Shown piece after piece: positions 1 to 6,338 of a stretch of DNA of 64,000 bases. The position numbers were made by a program, and so were the translations under genes. The notes under the pieces are model-generated. The model searched no databases, was not told where the DNA came from, and saw only the letters and a list, made by a program, of their open reading frames with translations. This DNA comes from Bacteroides sp. (GTDB lineage Bacteria > Bacteroidota > Bacteroidia > Bacteroidales > Bacteroidaceae). The stretch's first letter is position 1; every line of letters begins with the position of its first letter. The stretch spans positions 100,637 to 164,636 of the forward strand of contig JAJQDI010000015.1 of NCBI GenBank assembly GCA_021202275.1. Direction: 5' to 3'.

Positions 1-432
1 CATGCTGCTCTGTCATCCGATGGTAAACTGTATTTCTCCGGTCACAACATTGGTATCTGGATACTTGACACCGATGGCAACATCTTACCTACCAATGCGA
101 CAGGTGGTATATTGACACATGCAGCTTTATCTGCTGAGGGTGTACTATATTTCTGTAGCTATGACAATGGCATTTGGAGGCTTAGTGCCAACGGTGACAT
201 CCTGCCGTCCAATGTGATAAATGGATCTTTTAACAGTTCCTTTTTGTCTTCCGATGGTATATTGTATTTCTGCAGTCAGGATAAGGGTATCTGGAAACTC
301 GAAAAAGACGGCAACATTGTGCAGACAAATGTAATAAGTGGCAGTTTTCAAAGTGCGGCTCTGTCTTCCGACAATGTTCTCTATTTCTGCAGTGTAGACG
401 ATACTGGCATCTGGAAACTTAGCGCAGAGTAG
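1..432 (+). CDS. Propeller-repeat protein, C-terminal part (partial, 5' end outside window)
   Basis: The frame is open to the left edge, so only the last 143 residues are visible. They consist of 39-residue repeats (three full copies and one truncated), each with the pattern LSSDG-LYF-----GIW-L---GNI, ending just before the stop. Regular W- and G-containing units of this size are typical of beta-propeller or beta-solenoid surface proteins. The gene lies directly upstream of phage head and lysis genes on the same strand, so a virion-associated tail or fibre protein is the best inference, but no family is recognised. It could also be a host surface protein next to a prophage. An internal ATG at 112 is not the real start, because the repeats continue upstream of it without a break. 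Confidence 0.7.
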   Translation, partial: HAALSSDGKLYFSGHNIGIWILDTDGNILPTNATGGILTHAALSAEGVLYFCSYDNGIWRLSANGDILPSNVINGSFNSSFLSSDGILYFCSQDKGIWKLEKDGNIVQTNVISGSFQSAALSSDNVLYFCSVDDTGIWKLSAE

Positions 433-491
433 AACTAAACAGAACAGCATCTCAATATATATGAATAATGCTTTATCCATAACACCATACT

Positions 492-1073
492 ATGATTGTC
501 ATAAATAAACAGAGTCGCAAATTGACTTTACCCAAAGTAGACCGGTGTAAACTCAATACCTATGATGAAAGTTACCAGCTGATATTGCAGCATAAAGCGA
601 CGCGTAAGTTATTCGTATATTGTGTGAAGGATCATTGTCGGAACAACCCCGTCTATTTCCACTTTCATTTTTCAGTAGCGGAAGATATGGAATACGGTGA
701 GCACAATCTGTATCTCGTTGCCGCAAACCACTGGAGCAAAGAAGAAATAGACCGGGTCGATCCGAAAGCGACCCTACGCGTACCGGACAAAATCCCTGTC
801 CTGATCAACGGATGGTTTATCACCTCCGGAAATCAGTTGCTGATGAGCAAAACCACCAAAGCAATCATAGAAGACGCGTATAGCTGTCTGACAGCCGACG
901 GAGACTATTACGTGGCAAACCTCACCTCATGCGATGAACGGATATACGGAGATCTGGAAGAACCGATAGAGATCCTCTACACGGATATATTGAAATACAG
1001 GGATCACGCTTTCGACCCTGGGATAGGACCCAGGAGATTGCGCGATCAGAAACATACAGAATACAAACGATGA
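492..1073 (+). CDS. Hypothetical phage-associated protein
   Basis: A 193-residue protein with no signal peptide or membrane segment. It is rich in beta-type sequence and has several aromatic and His residues (FHFHF near residues 55-60). No family is recognised. Its stop overlaps the start of the portal gene by 4 bp (ATGA), which indicates translational coupling, so it belongs to the phage structural operon. A minor virion or tail protein is possible, but that rests only on context. Confidence 0.75.
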   Translation: MIVINKQSRKLTLPKVDRCKLNTYDESYQLILQHKATRKLFVYCVKDHCRNNPVYFHFHFSVAEDMEYGEHNLYLVAANHWSKEEIDRVDPKATLRVPDKIPVLINGWFITSGNQLLMSKTTKAIIEDAYSCLTADGDYYVANLTSCDERIYGDLEEPIEILYTDILKYRDHAFDPGIGPRRLRDQKHTEYKR

Positions 1074-2161
1074 ATGCAGAAAAAACAATTCAACAGGATC
1101 CTCAGAAGATCTATTTATCACTGATAGATGCCCCCAGGTACGAACCTACACCCAATGTGGATGAATATGTAAAAGGTAAGGAGTATGTCTATTGGGGAAT
1201 AGATAATTATTATCCTGATTTTCTGTGGAATATCTATAACAACTGTGGTATCTTGCAAGCGGTTATAGATGGTCTTACGGATTATACCCTGGGGCAAGGC
1301 ATTATAAACAATACCGGTATTCATGAGGAAAATATATACGGCGACTCCATCCAGGATATTGTAGAAAAGTTTATCCTCGACCGATGGATTTATGGCGGGT
1401 TCGCGCTCCAGGTAAAATTCAACACACTGGGAGGTATCATAGGGCTCTCCCACATAGATATACGCAAATGCCGGGTAGATGAACAGGGTCAGCATGTCTA
1501 TGTACAGGACAGGTGGGACAAAGCAGGATCGAACAGGTTTGAAAAGTTCAACGCTTTCCACCCTGATACCGGTGGCAGCGATGGGGTTCAGATCTATTAT
1601 TACAAAGGCACCCGCACACGGAGTATCTATCCCATACCTGACTATAATGCTTCTATCATATCCTGTGAGATCCAGAAAAAGATAAAGGAATTCCAGATCA
1701 ATGAACTCGACAACAATTTCACCTCTTCAGGGATCATCAACTTCAATAATGGCAAACCCGGAAAAGACGAAAAAGCCAATATCGAAGCCGGGATAAATAA
1801 AAAATTCGCGGGATCAAAGAACGCCGGACGCATGATGGTATCTTTCAATGAAGACAAAGAGCATGCCACCACTTTCGAACGACTGGGAACAGATGATTTC
1901 CCCGACCGCTACAACGCGACCAACGATTCGTCCCGGGCAGATATTTTCATTTCGCTCCGGGCGCATCCTCAGTTGTTTGGCATGACTGTGTCCACCGGAT
2001 TTGCCAACATCGAATACGACAGAGCCTTTGAATTGCTCAACAGGACACATATCCTCAAAAAGCAGAACGAGATCGTACGCGTTTTTTCCAAAATATTCTG
2101 CAGACCGGATGTGATCTCTTTCATTCCTTTCGTACTGAATAGCGACGAAAGGGAACAATAA
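1070..2161 (+). CDS. Phage portal protein
   Basis: A 363-residue protein resembling portal proteins of Bacteroidetes phages. Near the N terminus it has the YVYWGIDNYYPDFL segment followed by NNCGILQAVIDGLTDYTLG. The C-terminal half contains a conserved run ending in FANIEYDRAFELLNRTHIL, the kind of stem/crown helix seen in such portals. Portals form the dodecameric DNA channel at the capsid vertex. At 363 residues it is on the short side for the group. It overlaps the preceding gene by 4 bp and is followed by a connector-like gene. No terminase or major capsid gene follows it, which is unusual for a complete head module. Confidence 0.75.
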   Translation: MNAEKTIQQDPQKIYLSLIDAPRYEPTPNVDEYVKGKEYVYWGIDNYYPDFLWNIYNNCGILQAVIDGLTDYTLGQGIINNTGIHEENIYGDSIQDIVEKFILDRWIYGGFALQVKFNTLGGIIGLSHIDIRKCRVDEQGQHVYVQDRWDKAGSNRFEKFNAFHPDTGGSDGVQIYYYKGTRTRSIYPIPDYNASIISCEIQKKIKEFQINELDNNFTSSGIINFNNGKPGKDEKANIEAGINKKFAGSKNAGRMMVSFNEDKEHATTFERLGTDDFPDRYNATNDSSRADIFISLRAHPQLFGMTVSTGFANIEYDRAFELLNRTHILKKQNEIVRVFSKIFCRPDVISFIPFVLNSDEREQ

Positions 2162-2227
2162 ACGATAAAAATGGCATCAACCACAGAAAAACGATCAGAA
2201 ATACGTAGATAACTATGGAAACATGGA
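2162..2227 (+). other. Short gap with two minimal open frames
   Basis: Two tiny frames occur between the portal and connector genes: 2171-2212 (13 residues) and 2215-2274 (19 residues, beginning METWNDIR). The second overlaps the start of the next gene in another frame. They may be noise, or the remnant of a longer N terminus or a lost small gene. Neither resembles anything I know. Confidence 0.3.
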
Positions 2228-2833
2228 ATGATATCAGACAAAAAAATGAAGTGTACCGACTTTATCCCACATAAAGTATGGCTCGCGTCTACCACCGATA
2301 TAAAAGCAGAAAGCTATCTGGACGAGAATGTTTCGGATCATCAGATCCAGGTTGCCCTGACTGATGTGCAGAACACAATCATAGAAAAGGTAACGGGAAG
2401 CTGTCTCATCCATCAGCTCAAATCCCTGATCTGTGAAGATCTGATCCGGTGTAAGTGTGCCGGCTGGTACCGGGAACTGCTCGATAGTTATCTTTTCCCC
2501 ATCCTGGCCTACGGGGTACAGGCGGAACTCGCGGCCCACCTGACATTCAAAGAGCGCAATCAGGGAGTAGTCCGGGCAGGCGATACCGGCCATCTTCAAT
2601 ATCCCGTACTCAACGATATAAAATACATCAAAACACAGTACGAAACGAAACGGGATTTCTACATTACAAGAGCAGTAAAGTGGCTGAAATGCAACCGACA
2701 CCACTTCTGTGAACTTTGCAGCCTGTGTACCTGCTGCAATTGTGAAACGGCTCCTCTCCAGCTTCCGTATTCCGTAGGAATAGAGTTTGAAACAAAATAC
2801 GACAACCGCCTTGGTTTTATCCGGAAAACATGA
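2228..2833 (+). CDS. Putative phage head-tail connector (DUF6712-like)
   Basis: A 201-residue mostly helical protein. The layout resembles small head-tail connector proteins of Bacteroidetes prophages (DUF6712-like; from memory and not certain): an N-terminal helix pair, a central LLDSYLFPILAYGVQAEL helix, and a C-terminal helix with YIKTQYETKRDFYITRAVKWL. A Cys-rich patch near residues 160-170 (CELCSLCTCCNC) may bind a metal. An alternative start is Met7 at 2246. It lies between the portal and tail-completion genes, fitting a connector role, and its stop overlaps the next gene by 4 bp. Confidence 0.6.
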   Translation: MISDKKMKCTDFIPHKVWLASTTDIKAESYLDENVSDHQIQVALTDVQNTIIEKVTGSCLIHQLKSLICEDLIRCKCAGWYRELLDSYLFPILAYGVQAELAAHLTFKERNQGVVRAGDTGHLQYPVLNDIKYIKTQYETKRDFYITRAVKWLKCNRHHFCELCSLCTCCNCETAPLQLPYSVGIEFETKYDNRLGFIRKT

Positions 2834-3285
2834 AAAAAGATTATAACTTATATGAGTTGACAAAAATGCTCGAAAGGATCTGCCAGGCGCATCCGATTGT
2901 AGGTAACTTCCTGACGAATGTATATCAACTGGGTGAAACAGATGATATAACCTATCCGGTAGTAGCATTGACCCTGAATAATGTCACCAGACGGGAAAAC
3001 ACACTTGATTTCAGTCTGAATATTTTGTACGCAGACAGGCTCACAGACAACAGAGACAATACGATAACGGCTCAGAGTGTCGGGATAACCGTTTTGCTCG
3101 AAATGCTCAACCTGCTGCACAACCACACAAATGTGATTGTACCGGGCGACTACCAGATCATTCCCTTCCAGGAGCAATTCGCCGACAACACAGCCGGAGT
3201 ATATGTTCCTGTCATCCTCAAAGTCCCCAACTATGTAGGTGATTGTACCTGGATAGACCCGGATTGCATAGAATGTCAGGCATGA
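2830..3285 (+). CDS. Putative phage tail-completion / terminator protein
   Basis: A 151-residue soluble protein without a signal peptide. The sequence YPVVALTLNNVTRRENTLDF followed by a helix (SVGITVLLEMLNLL) and a beta-rich end resembles the alpha/beta fold of small tail-terminator proteins. This is a fold-level impression, not a family match. It overlaps its neighbours by 4 bp on each side, so it belongs to the same translationally coupled phage operon. Confidence 0.5.
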   Translation: MKKDYNLYELTKMLERICQAHPIVGNFLTNVYQLGETDDITYPVVALTLNNVTRRENTLDFSLNILYADRLTDNRDNTITAQSVGITVLLEMLNLLHNHTNVIVPGDYQIIPFQEQFADNTAGVYVPVILKVPNYVGDCTWIDPDCIECQA

Positions 3286-3725
3286 ACAAAATAGACAACA
3301 TATTGTCATTCGCAGGCGGGTCGCTTTTCGGCTTGCTGTCCTTTGTGGCTCCGCTGAAAATCTCCTTCATTGTGATCTTCGTGGTAATCGCCGCCGATTT
3401 TATCACCGGCATCTGGGCCAGCCGCATCAAAAAGATCAGTGTCTCTTCCCGACGATTGCGCAAATCCATCCGGAAAATGATAGGCTATTTTGAAGTTATA
3501 TTCTTACTCTATATCATAGAGAAAGGGTTCGACTTTGACATAGGGACTTACCGGTTCACAGGAGGATTTATCTGCTTCATCGAACTGATCTCCATACTGG
3601 AAAATTCGGCGGTGATAACGGAAAATAAGATTTTTCTCTCCCTGATCAGACTACTGAGAGGAAAAGCAAAATCTGCCTACGGCGATATGATCGATGAGAT
3701 ATTAAATGAGAAAAACAACGATTAA
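3282..3725 (+). CDS. Phage holin family protein
   Basis: A 147-residue membrane protein. Hydrophobic segments lie at about residues 26-48, 68-80 and 92-106, with a basic loop (RLRKSIRKM) between the first two and a charged C-terminal tail. This matches the Bacteroidetes-type phage holins (Phage_holin_4 superfamily), which permeabilise the inner membrane at lysis. The start at 3282 is preferred over the in-frame ATG at 3243, because it gives the 4-bp ATGA overlap used throughout this operon and places the first membrane segment correctly. The amidase gene follows 3 bp downstream. Confidence 0.75.
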   Translation: MNKIDNILSFAGGSLFGLLSFVAPLKISFIVIFVVIAADFITGIWASRIKKISVSSRRLRKSIRKMIGYFEVIFLLYIIEKGFDFDIGTYRFTGGFICFIELISILENSAVITENKIFLSLIRLLRGKAKSAYGDMIDEILNEKNND

Positions 3726-3728
3726 GAC

Positions 3729-4199
3729 ATGACATCCTTAGAAATTGATTCTATCGTGATACATTGTTCCGCGACTAAAGTGACCGCGGATATATCTGCC
3801 CACGATATTGACACCTGGCATCGGGCCAACGGCTGGTATAGAAAGAAGCAGAACATCCGGGACGATCCGGAGCATTACACATCCATTGGCTATCATTGGT
3901 TCGTATCCAAAGACGGTACGCTTTTTCCGTGCAGAGCTGAAAATGAAACAGGTTGCCACTGTGCCGGGTGGAATTCACGGGCGATAGGCATATGTTATGC
4001 CGGTGGTCTTGATGCCAGTGGCAAAGAGGCTGATACACGCACCCCTCAGCAAAAACACGCGATCCGGCAATTGATCACGGAGATCCTTCAGCGACATCCC
4101 GGAAAAGTGCGGCAAATACTGGGGCATAGAGATACGGGAGCTAAAAAGGCATGTCCGTGTTTTGACGCGATACCGGAATATCTGGATCTGCTGAAATGA
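3729..4199 (+). CDS. N-acetylmuramoyl-L-alanine amidase (phage endolysin, Amidase_2)
   Basis: A 156-residue single-domain amidase of the T7-lysozyme / PGRP type that cleaves the bond between MurNAc and L-Ala. Probable zinc ligands are His12 (IVIHCS), His133 (GHRD) and Cys142 (KKACPCF). The central GCHCAGWN motif and the SIGYHWFVSKDG strand are characteristic. There is no signal peptide, so it would need a holin to reach the wall, and a holin is encoded immediately upstream. Its stop overlaps the next gene by 4 bp. Together with its neighbours it forms a lysis cassette. Similar amidases also occur outside prophages in Bacteroides, next to HU-like genes. Confidence 0.9.
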   Translation: MTSLEIDSIVIHCSATKVTADISAHDIDTWHRANGWYRKKQNIRDDPEHYTSIGYHWFVSKDGTLFPCRAENETGCHCAGWNSRAIGICYAGGLDASGKEADTRTPQQKHAIRQLITEILQRHPGKVRQILGHRDTGAKKACPCFDAIPEYLDLLK

Positions 4200-4666
4200 G
4201 ACTGTTTTACTGTTTGATAGGGATCTGGATGTTTACCTCCTGTGCATCGGTAAAGTCACACAGATCTTCCGAGATCAACCGGGAGATCAGCCAGACAACA
4301 GATGTAGAGAGCGATGCCTCGCAGGAGATGTTATTCAAACTCTTCCGAAAGCAATTCTCGAACAGCTTGAGTCAGACGCGGATGACTCTCTACGACACGT
4401 CGCAAGAGGTAGACAAAGAGACAGGAAAGCCACCGATCCTCGCGGAGATAGAAAACCGGATACAAACGGAAACTACCACATACACACAAACTGAAAGGAG
4501 TGATAGCATATATACCTCCGTCAGAAGCAGATTATCGGTTCAGGATAACGAAAGCACAAAAGAAAAAACAGACAAAAAAACAGGCCGTAATCTTTACAGG
4601 TTACTTGATATAAGTATACTCCTCGCCCTTGGAATCATTCTTTATTTCACGAAAAAAACCAGATAA
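4196..4666 (+). CDS. Lipoprotein with C-terminal membrane anchor, putative unimolecular spanin
   Basis: A 156-residue protein with a short lipoprotein signal (lipobox FTSC, Cys16). Then comes a long, charged, probably extended or coiled periplasmic region, a C-terminal hydrophobic helix at about residues 136-151 (LLDISILLALGIILYF) and a basic end. One chain tethered to the outer membrane by lipid and to the inner membrane by a C-terminal helix is the u-spanin architecture known from phage T1 gp11. It follows the holin and amidase with a 4-bp overlap, exactly where a spanin is expected. The spanin role is inferred from architecture and context, since spanins share little sequence. Confidence 0.65.
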   Translation: MRLFYCLIGIWMFTSCASVKSHRSSEINREISQTTDVESDASQEMLFKLFRKQFSNSLSQTRMTLYDTSQEVDKETGKPPILAEIENRIQTETTTYTQTERSDSIYTSVRSRLSVQDNESTKEKTDKKTGRNLYRLLDISILLALGIILYFTKKTR

Positions 4667-4694
4667 TTACATTCTACTTTTTTACGGCCCTCAC

Positions 4695-4728
4695 AAAGCC
4701 GGTTGCCTGAGAAGGTTACCGGCTTTTT
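4695..4728 (+). terminator. Rho-independent terminator of the phage lysis operon
   Basis: A 9-bp stem (AAAGCCGGT paired with ACCGGCTTT) with a 14-nt loop, running into a T tract. It lies 28 bp after the spanin-like gene and closes the phage operon. Confidence 0.8.
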
Positions 4729-4765
4729 CATGTTGGATCTTGCTCCAAAAGGACAACACCATAGG

Positions 4766-4969
4766 CTATTCCGGTAAAAGGATCTCCCACAGGATCCGGC
4801 TCACCTCATCTGCTCTCCTGATCACCATCAGGTGGTCCCCTCCCTCAATGGCATAAGCATCCTTTATCCATCCGTAAAGAAAGAGCCGATCTTTAATCCC
4901 ATGAATAGGACAAAGATTTTCACAGAGTACCTGCAGTTCCCGGGTAAATGATCCGGCAGGTGACCCCTT
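4766..4969 (-). pseudogene. Alpha/beta hydrolase, C-terminal relic
   Basis: The minus strand has a 68-codon open stretch ending in TAG at 4766. It reads as the last part of an alpha/beta hydrolase: a HGIKDRLF segment carrying the catalytic-Asp position, then IEGGDHLMVI with the catalytic His, and a final helix (ADEVSRILWEIL). An in-frame TGA lies immediately upstream. A second open stretch in another frame continues to about 5133 and may be the rest of a frameshifted gene, but the nucleophile-elbow half is not visible. It lies just beyond the phage terminator, so it may be a host gene broken by the insertion. Confidence 0.5.
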
Positions 4970-5250
4970 TCATATATTCGGGGAAACTACAGGAGACGTA
5001 GTATACTTCAGACACCTGGATTTTATGCGGATGGGATATGTGAGTTGCATGCTCAACAGTCCGTTCCGGTACTACGATTCCGAAACAGGGACCTGCGACA
5101 AGAACAGGAACATAACATCCCTTTCACGTGTCTTGCGATACTATACGGACAACACCATTACAGTGATGTACGGCGAATACAACACCAGCCCTTACTTCCT
5201 GGTCAGGATATACAAATTTGTGAGGTCTTTGCAACTTAAATGTACAAGGA
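4970..5250. other. Intergenic / degraded sequence
   Basis: Frames are open on both strands here (plus strand to 5270; minus strand about 4910-5133), and I can assign none of them. The plus frame from 5025 contains RYYDSETG, which looks superficially like an RHS motif but has no other RHS features. Decayed coding sequence is the most likely explanation. Confidence 0.3.
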
Positions 5251-5370
5251 ATCCAGTTGAATCCACTTAAGACACAATGAATCCACTTAAGACATAATGA
5301 ATCCACTTAAGACATAATGAATCCACTTAAGACACAATAAATCCATTTAAATCCATTTGAATCCAGTTAT
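5251..5370 (+). repeat. 20-bp tandem repeat array (4 copies) with 10-bp half units
   Basis: Four contiguous 20-bp units occupy 5261-5340, each ATCCACTTAAGACAYAATGA or nearly so. They are flanked by 10-bp half units of the form ATCCANTTRA at 5251, 5341, 5351 and 5361. Each full unit contains the palindrome CTTAAG. The array lies about 25 bp upstream of the -7 box of the HU-like gene, so it could be a binding-site array for that gene or an iteron-like element. Confidence 0.85.
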
Positions 5371-5395
5371 TCATTTTCGCCCCTACCCCAATATG

Positions 5396-5403
5396 TATCT
5401 TTG
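5396..5403 (+). promoter_or_regulatory. -7 promoter box of the HU-like gene
   Basis: TATCTTTG matches the Bacteroidales -7 consensus TAnnTTTG. It gives a leader of about 57 nt before the ATG at 5468, and the tandem repeat array ends just upstream. Confidence 0.65.
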
Positions 5404-5467
5404 TAGCACAAGAGTTCCGGAACCTCTTTGTAAGTAATATTATTTTAAACATTTAATTTGAGAAGTT

Positions 5468-5959
5468 ATGTCAATTATTTACAAAAAAACATTGAGAGAA
5501 AATCCTCAGAACCGTGATATAAAAAAATATCACCCGCAGTTGGTCACACTTGGCAAAAGCGTGGATGAAGACTATATTGCTCATCAGATCAAAGAATTGA
5601 GTTCTCTGTCCAAAGGAGATATCCACAGTGTCATCACCAACTTTCTGGATGTAGTGCGAACCTCTTTGTATAGCGGACATTCGGTGAATTTCAGGAATTT
5701 CGGTGTATTCAGCCTGTCAGCCCAGACAGAAGGTGCGGATACAAGAGAAGAATGTACGGCCAGAAACATCAAATCGATCCGTATCAACTTCAGGGCTTCG
5801 AAAAGCATCCGACCGGACGTGAACGCTACACGTGCTGAGGATAAGATCAGTTTCATCGATCTGGACGCTTACCTGAAAAATCTGTCGGGGACCTATGTAC
5901 CGGATGAGAACAACAACGGTGACAATGGTGAAGACGAGGGTACCAACCCGTTAGGATAG
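5468..5959 (+). CDS. HU family DNA-binding protein (HU-HIG type)
   Basis: A 163-residue protein of the Bacteroidetes HU-like family with an N-terminal extension (HU-HIG). The order is a beta-rich N terminus with KTLRENPQNRD, an HU-like helical region, the FRNFGVFSL strand near residue 79, and the segment INFRASKSIRPDV that matches the DNA-binding arm region. It ends in an acidic, Asn/Gly-rich tail. Such proteins are nucleoid-associated and are often found next to amidase genes and mobile elements in Bacteroides. It has its own promoter and terminator. The tandem repeats upstream may be its own binding sites, which is an inference. Confidence 0.85.
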   Translation: MSIIYKKTLRENPQNRDIKKYHPQLVTLGKSVDEDYIAHQIKELSSLSKGDIHSVITNFLDVVRTSLYSGHSVNFRNFGVFSLSAQTEGADTREECTARNIKSIRINFRASKSIRPDVNATRAEDKISFIDLDAYLKNLSGTYVPDENNNGDNGEDEGTNPLG

Positions 5960-5990
5960 TCGGAGATCGCCGTAGCTAACTAAAGAAAAG

Positions 5991-6024
5991 ACCGGAGCAT
6001 ACACAGTATGTCTCCGGTTTTTTA
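5991..6024 (+). terminator. Rho-independent terminator after the HU-like gene
   Basis: ACCGGAG pairs with CTCCGGT, extended by CATAC with one bulged base, and is followed by a run of T residues. Confidence 0.85.
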
Positions 6025-6054
6025 TGCCCTTTTGTATTTCTGTCTGTTATCTTA

Positions 6055-6117
6055 CTGTCTGACCGGATTATCTGACTGTCTGACCGGATTATCTGACTGT
6101 GAAATTGAATGATCTGA
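6055..6117 (+). repeat. 21-bp tandem repeat (two identical copies plus one diverged)
   Basis: Two identical 21-bp units (6055-6075 and 6076-6096) begin CTGTCTGACCGG. A diverged third unit at 6097-6117 shares the CTGT start and ATCTGA end. The array lies in the convergent gap between the HU-like and AsmA-like genes, and there is no coding sequence in 6025-6338. Confidence 0.8.
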
Positions 6118-6338
6118 CTGTGAAACCACCTGTTTCCCGGTGTGGGAAGATCTGTCAGTTACGAGGGAACGATTCCCTCCCTTCAACGGCATCATCCATT
6201 CATCTTTTTAAAAGATATTCCACATTCAGTCCCTACCTCTATCAAATTTTTTTATCCGAAAAACAGTTCTTTCCTCAGAAAATTGTCACAATATATTCCC
6301 GAAACAACCGCGATAAAGCGATCCTCCCGCCCGACGTC

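Noticed and set aside
5025..5270. Plus-strand frame with RYYDSETG, considered as an RHS fragment
   Set aside because: No further RHS repeats or core motifs, and the frame overlaps other open frames on both strands.
5251..5370. 20-bp repeats considered as a CRISPR array
   Set aside because: Units are directly adjacent with no spacers, and no cas genes are near.
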